DNA of 48,055 nucleotides from Bacillus sp. FJAT-49711 (GTDB taxonomy: Bacteria > Bacillota > Bacilli > Bacillales > Bacillaceae_C), in assembly GCF_018343715.1 (NCBI RefSeq), contig NZ_JAGYPL010000004.1, forward strand, positions 464,556 to 512,610, given 5' to 3'. The notes below the pieces were generated by a model. The model searched no databases and had not been told where the DNA came from. It saw only the letters and a program-made list of their open reading frames with translations. Positions 17,115-28,792 of the stretch are shown here, one piece after another. Every line of letters begins with the position of its first letter. Positions within the stretch are counted from its first letter, which is position 1. The translations under genes were made by a program, and so were the position numbers.

Positions 17115-18140
17115 TCTATTCCCGTACCAGAACTTCCTATTCCCGTTCGAGGGCTGCTTATTCTCGTTCGAGCACCTCTCATTCCCGTTCGGGAGCATTT
17201 TATGCTCGTTCCAGCACTTCCCGTTCCCGTTCGAACGCAGTATTCTCGCTCAAGCACTTCCTATTCCCGTTCGAACGCCTCTTATTCTCGTTCAAGCACT
17301 TCCTATTCCCGTTCGAAAGCATTATTCTCGTTCAAGCACTTCCTATTCCCGTTCGAAAGCATTATTCTCGCTCAAGCACATCCCATTCCCGTTCGAGAGC
17401 CTCTTATTCTCGTTCAGGCACTTCCTATTCCCGTTCGAACGCATTATTCTCGCTCAAGCACATCCCATTCCCGTTCAAGAGCCTCTTATTCTCGTTCAGG
17501 CACTTCCTATTCCCGTTCGAAAGCATTATTCTCGCTCAAGCACATCCCATTCCCGTTCGAGAGCCTCTTATTCTCGTTCAGGCACTTCCTATTCCCGTTC
17601 AAGAGCCTCTTATTCTCGTTCAGGCACTTCCTATTCCCGTTTGAAAGCATTATTCTCGCTCAAGCACATCCCATTCCCGTTCGAGAGCCTCTTATTCTCG
17701 TTCAAGCACTTCCCGTTCCCGTTCGAACGCAGTATTCTCGTTCAAGCACTTCCTATTCCCGTTCGAGCGCCTCTTATTCTCGCTCAAGCACATCCTATTC
17801 CCGTTCAGAGCCTCTTATTCTCGTTCAGGCACTTCCTATTCCCGTTCGAAAGCATTATTCTCGCTCAAGCACATCTCATTCCCGTTCGAGAGCCTCTTAT
17901 TCTCGTTCAGGCACATCCCATTCCCGTTCGAACGCCTCTTATTCTCGTTCAAGCACTTCCTATTCCCGTTCGGGAGCCTTTTATTCTCGTTCAGGCACTT
18001 CCTATTCCCGTTCGAAAGCATTATTCTCGCTCAAGCACATCTCATTCCCGTTCGAGAGCCTCTTATTCTCGTTCAGGCACTTCCTATTCCCGTTCGAGAG
18101 CCTCTTATTCTCGTTCAAGCACGTTCTTTTCTCGTTCACG
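17115..18140. repeat. Tandem array of about 25 imperfect 40-42-bp units
   Basis: Each unit has two related halves of about 21 bp, one around CTATTCCCGTTCGA and one around TTATTCTCG(T/C)TCA. Units of 42 bp (joined by CCTCTTATT) alternate irregularly with 40-bp units (joined by CATTATT). The pair gives a higher-order period of 82 bp, clearest at 17340-17700. CCCGTTC recurs about 25 times from 17117 to 18085. The plus strand is strongly pyrimidine-rich. All plus frames are open for long runs because the unit lacks stops, but 40-bp units shift frame and no start has a ribosome-binding site, so I call it non-coding. It fills the gap between the thioredoxin-like gene and gatB. Confidence 0.9.
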
Positions 18141-18221
18141 GGCAGCCTATTCTTTTACATATAGCTTTCATTGTCAAGTAAACATCCTCTTCAATGGCAT
18201 ATACTGTCAATAATAAGCCAA

Positions 18222-18256
18222 CAAAATAGAAATAGACACTCCATTAAGGAGCGCCT
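18222..18256 (-). terminator. Terminator of the gatCAB operon
   Basis: AGACACTCC (18234-18242) pairs with GGAGCGCCT (18248-18256) over nine positions allowing G-T pairs. On the minus strand it is followed by TATTTCTATTTT. It lies 15 bases past the gatB stop. Confidence 0.8.
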
Positions 18257-18271
18257 ACTTTTGTTTATTGT

Positions 18272-19699
18272 TTATCGTTTTTCAATTTCTTGCTTAAGCA
18301 ATTTATTTACCATCGGTGGATTCGCTTGGCCTTTTGTCGCTTTCATGATTTGGCCGACGAGGAATCCAAGAGCACGCCCTTTTCCATTTTTATAATCTTC
18401 AATGGATTGTGGGTTGGCGTCTAATGTTTCGGTTACGATGGCTAGTAGTGCACCTTCGTCGGAAATTTGTACTAATCCTTTTTCTTTTACGATTGTTTCC
18501 GCGTCTCCGCCTTTTTCAATGAGTTCACGGAATACTTGCTTCGCGATTTTAGATGAAATCGTCCCATCTTCAATCAGCTTGATCATTCCTGCAAGTCCTG
18601 CTGGTGTTAAAGCCGTTTCGTGCAATTCCTTCTGCTCGGAGTTCAAGTAAGCGGAAACCTCACCCATCATCCAGTTGGAGGCTTGCTTTGCTTCTGCTCC
18701 CGCAGCAAGGACTGCTTCGAAAAAGTCGGACATTTCCTTCGTTAATGTAAGGACCATCGCATCATATGCTGGGAGACCAAGTTCCTCTACATAGCGTTTT
18801 TTACGCGCGTCCGGAAGTTCGGGAATTTCCGCACGAATGCGAGCCTTCCATTCATCGTCAATATATAACTGAACGAGGTCTGGTTCAGGGAAGTAGCGAT
18901 AATCTTCCGCTCCTTCCTTCACACGCATAAGAATTGTTTCACCAGTAGATTCATCAAAACGACGTGTTTCTTGTTGAATTACACCGCCTGATAAAAGAAC
19001 TTTTTCTTGGCGCTTTTGTTCAAACTCTAATCCTCTGCGTACAAAGTTGAAGGAGTTCAAGTTTTTCAATTCTGTCTTCGTTCCAAATTCTTCTTGTCCA
19101 ACTGGACGCAAAGAAATGTTGGCATCACATCTTAGAGAGCCTTCCTCCATTCTCACATCAGAGACACCTGTATATTGAATAATGGATTTTAGTTTTTCTA
19201 AATAAGCATACGCCTCTTGAGGAGAACGAATATCAGGTTCAGATACAATCTCAATTAATGAAGTTCCAGCACGGTTTAAGTCGACGAGAGAGCCGTCTTC
19301 TTTATGAGTTAATTTACCAGCATCTTCTTCAAGGTGGAGTCGTGTGATGCCGATTTTCTTTTTAACACCGTCTACTTCAATTTCAATCCAACCATGGTCA
19401 CCGATAGGTTTGTCAAACTGAGAAATTTGATAAGCTTTCGGATTATCTGGGTAAAAATAGTTTTTACGGTCAAATTTTGTTTCTGTCGCGATTTCGCAAT
19501 TAATAGCCATGGCTGCTTTCATCGCATATTCCACTGCGTTTTTGTTTAACACTGGTAAAACTCCGGGATAACCAAGGTCCACAACACTCGTGTTGTGATT
19601 CGGTTCAGCTCCAAAATGGTTCGGAGCAGGTGAAAATACTTTAGATTCTGTTTTTAATTCTACGTGGACTTCAAGTCCGATTACCGTTTCAAAGTTCAT
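18272..19699 (-). CDS. gatB: Asp/Glu-tRNA amidotransferase subunit B
   Basis: This 475-residue subunit binds misacylated Glu-tRNA(Gln) or Asp-tRNA(Asn) and phosphorylates the side chain before amidation by ammonia from GatA. The GatB/E cradle fills the first ~290 residues ([40 protein letters not shown]). The YqeY-like tail domain that grips tRNA fills the rest. Length is that of B. subtilis GatB. Last gene of gatC-gatA-gatB, 15 bases after gatA. Confidence 0.97.
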   Translation of the reverse strand: MNFETVIGLEVHVELKTESKVFSPAPNHFGAEPNHNTSVVDLGYPGVLPVLNKNAVEYAMKAAMAINCEIATETKFDRKNYFYPDNPKAYQISQFDKPIGDHGWIEIEVDGVKKKIGITRLHLEEDAGKLTHKEDGSLVDLNRAGTSLIEIVSEPDIRSPQEAYAYLEKLKSIIQYTGVSDVRMEEGSLRCDANISLRPVGQEEFGTKTELKNLNSFNFVRRGLEFEQKRQEKVLLSGGVIQQETRRFDESTGETILMRVKEGAEDYRYFPEPDLVQLYIDDEWKARIRAEIPELPDARKKRYVEELGLPAYDAMVLTLTKEMSDFFEAVLAAGAEAKQASNWMMGEVSAYLNSEQKELHETALTPAGLAGMIKLIEDGTISSKIAKQVFRELIEKGGDAETIVKEKGLVQISDEGALLAIVTETLDANPQSIEDYKNGKGRALGFLVGQIMKATKGQANPPMVNKLLKQEIEKR

Positions 19700-19714
19700 G
19701 TCTTCTCTCCCCCC

Positions 19715-21160
19715 TTACAATTGTGGTTTTTGCTTATGGAAATCGGTTGCTTGCTCAAACGCATGAGCGACACGGTAAATAGTTTGCTCGTCAAAATGCT
19801 TTCCAATAATTTGTAGTCCAAGTGGAAGTCCTTCAGTAAATCCACATGGAACTGATATTCCAGGAAGACCTGCTAAGTTTACAGGAATTGTTAGTAAGTC
19901 CCTAACGTACATTGTTACAGGGTCATCGATAACTTCTCCAATTTTATAGGCCGGTGTTGGAGTTGTAGGTCCAATGATGACATCATATTTAGAAAATACA
20001 TCATCGAAATCTTGTTTTATCAATGTTCTAACTTGTTGTGCCTTTTTATAGTAAGCATCGTAGAATCCAGAGCTAAGCGCAAATGTACCGAGCATGATTC
20101 GACGCTTAACTTCATCGCCAAATCCTTCAGAACGTGATTTTTTATATAATTCCATTAGATTTTTAGGGTTTGGCGTACGATATCCGTAACGAACTCCATC
20201 GAACCGTGCAAGGTTAGCTGAAGCTTCAGATGAAGCAAGTAAATAATACGTTGCTACTCCGTATTGTGAATGTGGTAGAGAAACCTCTTCCCAAGTGGCG
20301 CCAAGTCCTTCAAGTACTTTTAATGCAGCAAGCACTGACTCGCGTGAAGCTTCACTCACACCTTCTCCCAAATATTCTTTAGGAACGGCAATTTTTAATC
20401 CTTTAATATCTCCAGTTAATCCTGCTGCATAATTAGGAACATCTTTGTTCACTGTAGTAGAATCTTTTGCATCTAGTCCAGAAATTGCTTGTAAAATAAG
20501 AGCATTATCTTCAACGGTACGTGTAATCGGACCCGCTTGATCTAGAGAAGATGCAAATGCCACTAATCCGTAACGGGAAACTCTTCCGTATGTAGGTTTC
20601 ATTCCAACTACTCCACAAAAAGCAGCAGGCTGACGGATAGAACCGCCTGTATCCGTACCAAGAGCAAATGGGACTTGTCCAGAAGCAACCGCCGCCGCGG
20701 ATCCACCTGAAGATCCACCAGGAACGCGATCAAGATTCCATGGATTCCGAGTAAGTTGGAATGCCGAGGTTTCTGTTGTAGAGCCCATCGCGAATTCGTC
20801 CATATTTAATTTTCCGATTGTGACAGTGTTCACATCATTTAACTTCTCAATAACCGTTGCATCATAAATAGGATCAAAGTTTTCAAGCATTTTACTCGCA
20901 CATGTAGTTCGTAAATTCTTGGTTACAATGTTATCTTTCATTCCAGCTGGAATTCCGAAAAGCGGATTTTCCCCAATTTTGCCATCCAACTCTTTCGCTT
21001 TTGCTCTCGCATTTTCCTCATCAACTGTGAGAAAAGCTTGTACCTTACCATCTACTTCATTGATTCGGCTAACAGAATGATCCACAAGATCCGAAACAGA
21101 GATTTCTTTTTTATGTAAAAGTTCATGTATATCTTTTATGCTATAATCAAAAATCGACAT
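19715..21160 (-). CDS. gatA: Asp/Glu-tRNA amidotransferase subunit A
   Basis: A 481-residue amidase-signature enzyme that hydrolyses glutamine and channels ammonia to GatB. The Lys-cisSer-Ser triad is visible at Lys75 (IPAGMKDNI), Ser150 (GGSSGGS) and Ser174 ([10 protein letters not shown]). The offset from the well-known S. aureus residues is a constant four. Needed wherever GlnRS or AsnRS is lacking, as in Bacillaceae for Gln. It lies 12 bases after gatC. Confidence 0.97.
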   Translation of the reverse strand: MSIFDYSIKDIHELLHKKEISVSDLVDHSVSRINEVDGKVQAFLTVDEENARAKAKELDGKIGENPLFGIPAGMKDNIVTKNLRTTCASKMLENFDPIYDATVIEKLNDVNTVTIGKLNMDEFAMGSTTETSAFQLTRNPWNLDRVPGGSSGGSAAAVASGQVPFALGTDTGGSIRQPAAFCGVVGMKPTYGRVSRYGLVAFASSLDQAGPITRTVEDNALILQAISGLDAKDSTTVNKDVPNYAAGLTGDIKGLKIAVPKEYLGEGVSEASRESVLAALKVLEGLGATWEEVSLPHSQYGVATYYLLASSEASANLARFDGVRYGYRTPNPKNLMELYKKSRSEGFGDEVKRRIMLGTFALSSGFYDAYYKKAQQVRTLIKQDFDDVFSKYDVIIGPTTPTPAYKIGEVIDDPVTMYVRDLLTIPVNLAGLPGISVPCGFTEGLPLGLQIIGKHFDEQTIYRVAHAFEQATDFHKQKPQL

Positions 21161-21172
21161 GGGAGTCCCCCC

Positions 21173-21463
21173 TTAATCCAAAATGTTTGGTACTTTAATT
21201 TGTCCATCTTCATGTTGAGGGACATTTCTCAACACATCTTCTATTGGCAATCCTTTTACCGCCACATCTTCTCGCATTACATTTTCCTGTGCAAAAACGT
21301 GTGAGGTAGGTTTAATATTTCCCGTGGTCAATTCATCCAATTTCTCCGCCATCTCAATGATACGGTCAAGCTGTTCAGTGAAGTTTTCCGCTTCTTCATC
21401 ATTTATATCAAGTCGAGCTAAATGTGCTACATGCAAAACTTGATCTTTTGATATTCTCGACAT
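21173..21463 (-). CDS. gatC: Asp/Glu-tRNA amidotransferase subunit C
   Basis: A 96-residue small subunit that wraps between GatA and GatB and stabilises the complex. The ATG at 21463 is preceded by GGAGGTGCAGAAGA and gives [20 protein letters not shown], the normal N-terminus. The 27 extra codons of the longer open frame are not conserved-looking. First gene of the operon. Confidence 0.95.
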   Translation of the reverse strand: MSRISKDQVLHVAHLARLDINDEEAENFTEQLDRIIEMAEKLDELTTGNIKPTSHVFAQENVMREDVAVKGLPIEDVLRNVPQHEDGQIKVPNILD

Positions 21464-21535
21464 TCTTCTGCACCTCCAAGTAAAATCGATCCTCGCAATA
21501 CTATTGATAATATCAGAAAAACTTAGACAAACGCA

Positions 21536-21560
21536 AGAGGGCAAGCACTTTGCCCCCTTT
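21536..21560 (-). terminator. Possible terminator between camS and gatC
   Basis: On the minus strand AGGGGGCAA pairs with TTGCCCTCT around a five-base loop. The T-tract after it is weak (GCGTTTGTC). A second, poorer hairpin lies at about 21584-21614. Confidence 0.45.
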
Positions 21561-21660
21561 CAATTGAAAGATTTTCATATTTAGTGCAAGCGGCAAACTT
21601 CAAGTCCTTTGCTTGCGTATCCAAATGGTCTGATATTTAATCTGAACTTCCACTTTTTCC

Positions 21661-22821
21661 CTAGTAAATATGCACAAACGGTTCTTTATCTCCTGGATTT
21701 CTAACTATTAACGCCTCTGCGCCATTAATAGATGTTACGTTTACTTCTACCATCACATGGTCCGGGAAGTGATCCATTACAAGAGAAGTTGCATATTGAG
21801 TAAAGGAGATAATTTCTGCTTCCCCATATAACTGAATTGGAATATCAATTGATAGTTTGATAAATTCTCCATTTTTATAAAAAGCCTGCCCGATTACACC
21901 ATTGTAATTAGGGAAATACTTTTCGACGTCATCTTTAAATCTCATGAAATAAGCAACATCATCACGATGGGCTTCTTCTGCAACAGAAGACGGAAATAAA
22001 TAATATGTTTCATCTATCGCTTTCCAATCAGTAAGTGAAGCACTGCCTTTATTTGCATGCGCGTAGGCGAAAAAGTTCCCAGGAATAACTGCATTTCTTT
22101 TTTTCTGCTCGAAAAGGGCAATCGTGATCGGCACATCGCCAATTTCTTTATCTGAACGAAGTCGTTTAATAATAACTTCAGCCATTTTCTTTCCTTCGGC
22201 AGCTAATTTTTCATGAGAAATTTCCTGTTCGAATGTTGCACCATATTTTTCTTTTTGGTAGTAGTGAACAGAATTTAAAGCAAGACCGATGACAATCCCA
22301 CCAAGTTTTACAGTTTTCTCATTTTTAATTAAATAATCATGTTCAAGAATGTGAGCAAGATAAATTGGACTTTTTTCGTTTTGTTCCTCAATCGATCCTT
22401 TTTCATTATTTACAGGGTTAAGTCCTACATTATCTTCTTCACTTATTTTTAATTCTTTTAACTGACCAGCTGTATATTTCCGCCTAAGCCATTTACTGAC
22501 TGTCTCCTTTTCAAGCTCTTGACCTTCTTGAAATACATATTCCTCGGTTGGGAAATGTTCTTTTGCCACTCGCATTAAACCCGTTTCAAACTCATCGATG
22601 TCATATTTTGAATTTAGGTTAGATACAACCATTCCTCTTGTCTTACTAACCTTGTATGGAACAGTTGTGCGATAATATGAATCGGAAATTTGATAATTTG
22701 GAATGATGGATTTTTCCTTTTGATCTTTAGTATCCTGAACTACCTCATCATTTTTTTCAAACGTTGGCACACAGCCGCTTAAAAGAGCTGTTGCCAAAGC
22801 CACTGCCAACCATTTTTTCAT
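21661..22821 (-). CDS. camS: CamS-family lipoprotein (YerH)
   Basis: A 386-residue lipoprotein with lipobox LSGC (Cys17). It belongs to the CamS family, whose signal peptide in Staphylococcus is the precursor of the cAM373 sex-pheromone-like peptide; the role of the mature protein in bacilli is not settled. The position just after ligA matches B. subtilis yerH. The B. subtilis gene opuE, which I remember between yerH and gatC, is absent here. Start supported by AAGGTGG. Confidence 0.9.
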   Translation of the reverse strand: MKKWLAVALATALLSGCVPTFEKNDEVVQDTKDQKEKSIIPNYQISDSYYRTTVPYKVSKTRGMVVSNLNSKYDIDEFETGLMRVAKEHFPTEEYVFQEGQELEKETVSKWLRRKYTAGQLKELKISEEDNVGLNPVNNEKGSIEEQNEKSPIYLAHILEHDYLIKNEKTVKLGGIVIGLALNSVHYYQKEKYGATFEQEISHEKLAAEGKKMAEVIIKRLRSDKEIGDVPITIALFEQKKRNAVIPGNFFAYAHANKGSASLTDWKAIDETYYLFPSSVAEEAHRDDVAYFMRFKDDVEKYFPNYNGVIGQAFYKNGEFIKLSIDIPIQLYGEAEIISFTQYATSLVMDHFPDHVMVEVNVTSINGAEALIVRNPGDKEPFVHIY

Positions 22822-22863
22822 GCTACTTTTCCACCTTTATTTTCTAAAGATTGTGGGTGCGTA

Positions 22864-24897
<2,034 letters not shown>

Positions 24898-27111
24898 CTA
24901 TATCTTTTTAATGGGTGCAAATTCTGCCAATAGACGCTTAATGCCAATTGGACTTGGAAAAGCAATGTCAAGCTCAACACTTTCATTCTTTTCTTTTACA
25001 CTTACTACCGTACCTGTACCCCATTTAGTATGCTCTGCTTTATCGCCGACTTTCCAAAGAGCTCCATCCGTTCCAGTTGAAACGGGAGTTGGCCTGAATA
25101 CAGGTTTGCTTCTTATCTGCCCACTGGCTGCAAAGCTTTGCGACGCTACTGGTTTTTTTATCTCTTTATGAGCATGCTCCAATAATTCTTCGGGAATTTC
25201 AGCAATAAACCTTGAAACAGGATTCATATTCGTACGACCGAAAAGTGTCCTCATTTGTGCGTTTGTAATGAATAATTCTTCTTCCGCACGGGTGATTCCA
25301 ACATAGGCAAGCCGTCGTTCTTCTTCCATTTCTTCCTCTTCCATTAGGGACCTGCTATGTGGAAAGACTCCTTCTTCCAGTCCGATTAAAAAGACTGTAG
25401 GGTACTCTAGTCCTTTTGCAGAGTGAAGGGTCATTAACGTCACTGCATCTCCTGGTGTACCATCTTCATCCAGCTTATCGATATCTGCCACAAGTGCCAA
25501 ATCTGTTAAAAACGCAATCAAGCTCTTATCATCGCTTCCATCTTCAAAGCTTTTCGTTACAGATAAAAACTCATTTATATTTTCTAAACGGCTTTCAGCT
25601 TCCAATGACTTTTCCGCACGCAGCATTTCTTCATAGCCCGATTTCTCAATCACTTCTTCTACTAGTTCAGTCACTGAGAGAAATTCCTGCATTTGAGTAT
25701 AGTTACGAATCAATGCATGAAATTCAGCTGCTGCATTTGCTGTTTTTCCAGCTAGTCCAATAAAATCAATCTCATTTAAAGCCTGATACAAAGATAAATC
25801 ATGTTCTCTCGCATAAGACGCAATTTTATCTAAAGAAGTTGCACCAATGCCGCGTTTCGGAACATTTATAATTCTTTGCAAGCTAATATCATCGTCTGGA
25901 TTTGCAATAAGACGCAAATAAGCTAACAAGTCTTTAATCTCTTTACGGTCATAGAACTTCGTGCCGCCCACGATATTGTACTCAATATTTGACTTTAATA
26001 AAACTTCCTCTATGACACGGGATTGAGCGTTCGTTCGGTACAGGATGGCCATATCCGAAAGCTTTCGGTCCTGATTTGCTGTTATTTCTTTTATTTTCCC
26101 CGCAACAAATTGTGCTTCTGTTTGCTCGCCATCAGCACGGAAATACACAATTTTAGGGCCATGATCATTATCGGTCCATAAATTTTTCGGCTTGCGATTA
26201 TGGTTGTTTTTTATTACCTCATTTGCAGCTTCCAGTATTCTTTTTGTCGACCTGTAATTTTGCTCCAATAAAATCACTTTTGCATTCGGATAGTCTTTTT
26301 CGAATGAAAGGATATTGGCAATATCGGCTCCGCGCCATCTGTATATAGATTGATCGGAATCTCCGACGACACATAGATTTTTGAGCCTTGCCGCAAGCAA
26401 TTTAACTAGAAGATATTGGGCGCGGTTCGTATCTTGGTACTCATCGACATGGATATATTGAAACTTGCGCTGATAAAACTCCAACACTTCTGGAACACCT
26501 TGAAAAAGCTGAATGGTTATCATAATTAAATCATCAAAATCAAGTGCATTGTTACGGCGAAGTCTGCGCTGATATTCTGTATACACTTTGCTAACTGTTT
26601 GCGCATAGTAGCCAGCCGCTTGCTGCTCATATTCCTTCGTAGTCACCAATTCATTTTTTGCACTACTAATAGCACCAAGCATCGCCCTTGGTTCAAACTT
26701 TTTCGAATCAATATTAAAGTCTTTTTGGACATTTTTTATAACAGATAGTTGGTCAGTCGTATCGAGGATTGTAAAGTTGCGGCTATAGCCGAGTCGATCG
26801 ATATCACGTCGTAAAATACGTACGCACATGGAGTGAAAGGTAGAAATCCAAACTTCTTCAGCTGTGCCGCCCATGATTCTGCCTATTCTGTCCTTCATTT
26901 CACGAGCAGCTTTATTTGTGAATGTTATCGCTAAAATATTATATGGATTCACACCTTTTTCAACCATTAAAAAGGCAACTCGATGAGTGAGTACCCTCGT
27001 TTTACCACTACCGGCACCAGCCATGATCAACAAAGGGCCATCCGTTGTTTTTACAGCCTCCTTCTGCTCAGGATTCAATCCTTCGAGGAGACGATTTGAT
27101 AAAAATTGCAT
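24898..27111 (-). CDS. pcrA: ATP-dependent DNA helicase PcrA
   Basis: A 737-residue SF1A 3'-5' helicase of the UvrD/Rep family, essential in Gram-positives and acting in repair and rolling-circle replication. Walker A is AGAGSGKT (31-38), Walker B is in [12 protein letters not shown], followed by [24 protein letters not shown] and [13 protein letters not shown]. The C-terminal tail ends in a small Tudor-like RNA-polymerase-binding segment ([17 protein letters not shown]). ATG at 27111 with GGCGGTG upstream; a GTG nine bases earlier sits in that site. Confidence 0.97.
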   Translation of the reverse strand: MQFLSNRLLEGLNPEQKEAVKTTDGPLLIMAGAGSGKTRVLTHRVAFLMVEKGVNPYNILAITFTNKAAREMKDRIGRIMGGTAEEVWISTFHSMCVRILRRDIDRLGYSRNFTILDTTDQLSVIKNVQKDFNIDSKKFEPRAMLGAISSAKNELVTTKEYEQQAAGYYAQTVSKVYTEYQRRLRRNNALDFDDLIMITIQLFQGVPEVLEFYQRKFQYIHVDEYQDTNRAQYLLVKLLAARLKNLCVVGDSDQSIYRWRGADIANILSFEKDYPNAKVILLEQNYRSTKRILEAANEVIKNNHNRKPKNLWTDNDHGPKIVYFRADGEQTEAQFVAGKIKEITANQDRKLSDMAILYRTNAQSRVIEEVLLKSNIEYNIVGGTKFYDRKEIKDLLAYLRLIANPDDDISLQRIINVPKRGIGATSLDKIASYAREHDLSLYQALNEIDFIGLAGKTANAAAEFHALIRNYTQMQEFLSVTELVEEVIEKSGYEEMLRAEKSLEAESRLENINEFLSVTKSFEDGSDDKSLIAFLTDLALVADIDKLDEDGTPGDAVTLMTLHSAKGLEYPTVFLIGLEEGVFPHSRSLMEEEEMEEERRLAYVGITRAEEELFITNAQMRTLFGRTNMNPVSRFIAEIPEELLEHAHKEIKKPVASQSFAASGQIRSKPVFRPTPVSTGTDGALWKVGDKAEHTKWGTGTVVSVKEKNESVELDIAFPSPIGIKRLLAEFAPIKKI

Positions 27112-27153
27112 GTACTTCACCGCCTATTCAGGAACATTTGTTCCATTATACCG

Positions 27154-27831
27154 TTAAACATTGACTGTTTTCAACGCTTCGGAAAAATTTTCGTATATGG
27201 CATTTCCAACAATGATCACATCAGCAACTTGTCCCATTTCTTGTGCTTGTTGTACAGTTTTGATGCCGCCCCCATAAAAAAGTCTCGTTTCGGAAAGCTG
27301 ATTCTTCACTTTTTTTACAAGATCACGGTCACCATATGCACCACTATACTCCAAATAAAAAATGGGCATGTGAAACATTTTTTCTGCCATCATTGCATAA
27401 GCAACAACATCATCATCATCTATATTTGCATCGGCGTTTGTTTGTAGCGCCGCTTTACAATTATCGTTTAATATACAGTAGCCTTCAATAAGAATTTCAT
27501 TCCAATCCATGATTTCACCATATTCCTTGACTGCCTCGTGATGCAGCCCTGAGAGCCAGCGAATATCGCGGCTATTTAATACTGATGGAATAAAGTATAA
27601 ATCAAAGCCTGGTGTAATTGATTCAAGATTGCTTACTTCCAATACACAAGGAACTGTATATCTTCTAATTCTTGCCATCAGATTAAGAACTTTTTCTAAA
27701 GTTACATCATCTGTTCCACCAATGATCACGGCATCCGTACCCGATTCACATAACTTTTCAAGATGTTCATCCGAAATATCTTTATCCGGGTCCAGCTTAA
27801 AAGCATGGCGCCATTCTTTCACATCGTACAT
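27154..27831 (-). CDS. pcrB: Heptaprenylglyceryl phosphate synthase PcrB
   Basis: A 225-residue TIM-barrel prenyltransferase that joins glycerol-1-phosphate to heptaprenyl diphosphate to make an archaea-type ether lipid precursor. Visible motifs are GTDAVIIGGT, GFDLYFIPSVLNS, EGYCILN, FYLEYSGAYGD and the phosphate-binding YGGGIK with VGNAIY. The start is ATG 27831 (MYDVKEWRHAFKLDP), matching the B. subtilis N-terminus and lying 11 bases after GGAGG. The upstream ATG at 27849 overlaps that site. First gene of the pcrB-pcrA-ligA-camS cluster. Confidence 0.93.
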   Translation of the reverse strand: MYDVKEWRHAFKLDPDKDISDEHLEKLCESGTDAVIIGGTDDVTLEKVLNLMARIRRYTVPCVLEVSNLESITPGFDLYFIPSVLNSRDIRWLSGLHHEAVKEYGEIMDWNEILIEGYCILNDNCKAALQTNADANIDDDDVVAYAMMAEKMFHMPIFYLEYSGAYGDRDLVKKVKNQLSETRLFYGGGIKTVQQAQEMGQVADVIIVGNAIYENFSEALKTVNV

Positions 27832-27868
27832 AAGCTTGAAATCCTCCATTTTTTTCGATACCTATAAC

Positions 27869-27877
27869 ATTATAGCA
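27869..27877 (-). promoter_or_regulatory. Extended -10 promoter of pcrB-pcrA-ligA
   Basis: Minus strand TGCTATAAT is a perfect -10 with the TG extension. No good -35 is seen at 17 bp. It ends about 38 bases before the pcrB start. Confidence 0.55.
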
Positions 27878-28095
27878 TTTTGGCGAGACAGGCACTCGGG
27901 AAAAGAGAAAATTCTTTGACTGAAAACTATTGTGCCTTTGGAATGCGGTATGTGTAAAAAAAAATGGTAGAATCAGTACTTGTTCTTGATAAATTGCGAT
28001 AATTTCGGTTTCTTTAATGATTTTCAGGTCTTCCTTATTGTTTTTGCGATCCTTTTTACTTTATTGGTGGTTCTATTAGATGTTTGAACTTGAAT

Positions 28096-28343
28096 ATTCG
28101 CCGTTAACGCTTGCTATTAGCTGTTAACGCGTTCTATTAGCTGTCAGCGGGATTCTATTAGCCTTTAGCGCGTTCTATTAGCCGTCATCACAGATCTATT
28201 AGCCGTCAACGCGATTCTATTAGCCATCAGCACAGTCTATTAGCCGTCAACGCGATTCTATTAGCCATCAGCACAGTCTATTAGCCGTCAACGCGATTCT
28301 ATTAGCCATCAGCACAGTCTATTAGCCGTCAACGCGATTCTAC
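28096..28343. repeat. Tandem array of about twelve 20-21-bp half-units (41-bp dimers)
   Basis: The half-unit is TCTATTAGCCGTCAACGCGA alternating with TCTATTAGCCATCAGCACAG. The dimer is about 41 bp and three copies at 28195-28340 are nearly perfect; copies toward 28100 are degenerate. No reading frame with a start site uses it. It fills most of the gap between pcrB and yerC (27832-28439); the rest of that gap holds the pcrB promoter and no gene. Confidence 0.9.
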
Positions 28344-28394
28344 TTACAGCATACTAATTTAATCAAGTCGGACTGCGATTAAAATTACAATTAA

Positions 28395-28430
28395 AAAGCC
28401 CAGTCCCTATTTAACAGGATACTGGGCTTT
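28395..28430 (-). terminator. Terminator of yerC
   Basis: AAAGCCCAGT (28395-28404) and ACTGGGCTTT (28421-28430), perfect 10-bp stem. Minus-strand T-tract TTTTTAATT. It lies nine bases past the yerC stop. Confidence 0.9.
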
Positions 28431-28439
28431 CGCTTCTAT

Positions 28440-28739
28440 CTATTCCTTATCTTTATGGATGCGCTCAAGGACCATTTCATACGTATCGTTGCCATAATTG
28501 AGACAGCGTTTTACACGTGAGATTGTTGCGGTGCTTGCACCGGTTTCTGTTTCAATTTTATGATACGTTTTTCCTTCTCTCAGCATTCTAGCTACTTCTA
28601 AACGTTGGGATAGAGCTTGAATTTCATTAATTGTACATAAATCATCAAAGAATCGATAGCATTCTTCAATATTTTTTAAAGACAAGACAGCTTCAAATAG
28701 TTGGTCAAGCTCTCGACCCCTTAATTTTTCAATTTGCAT
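28440..28739 (-). CDS. yerC: YerC/YecD-type TrpR-like DNA-binding protein
   Basis: A 99-residue protein of the TrpR-related YerC/YecD family. The middle and C-terminal helices contain a helix-turn-helix (REGKTYHKIETETGASTATISRVKRCL). It has the conserved position between pcrB and yerB seen in B. subtilis. It probably binds DNA; its target is unknown to me. Start preceded by AAAAGGAGATAGATAG. Confidence 0.9.
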   Translation of the reverse strand: MQIEKLRGRELDQLFEAVLSLKNIEECYRFFDDLCTINEIQALSQRLEVARMLREGKTYHKIETETGASTATISRVKRCLNYGNDTYEMVLERIHKDKE

Positions 28740-28792
28740 CTATCTATCTCCTTTTTTCCGTTTACAGCGCTTATATAATGGCGCTGTTGCTT

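Noticed and set aside
17115-18140. CRISPR array
   Set aside because: Units abut without unique spacers, the whole period is conserved, and there are no cas genes. The same holds for 28096-28343.
17009-18213. Several long plus-strand open frames rich in Y-S-R-S and FPFE-type peptides
   Set aside because: All three plus frames are open because the 21-bp unit lacks stops. Frames shift at each 40-bp unit, and no start has a ribosome-binding site. Treated as non-coding tandem repeat.
28764-28787. Hairpin ACAGCGC/GCGCTGT between yerB and yerC as a terminator
   Set aside because: The T-rich side lies on the plus strand, where no gene ends; the minus strand has no T-tract after the stem.
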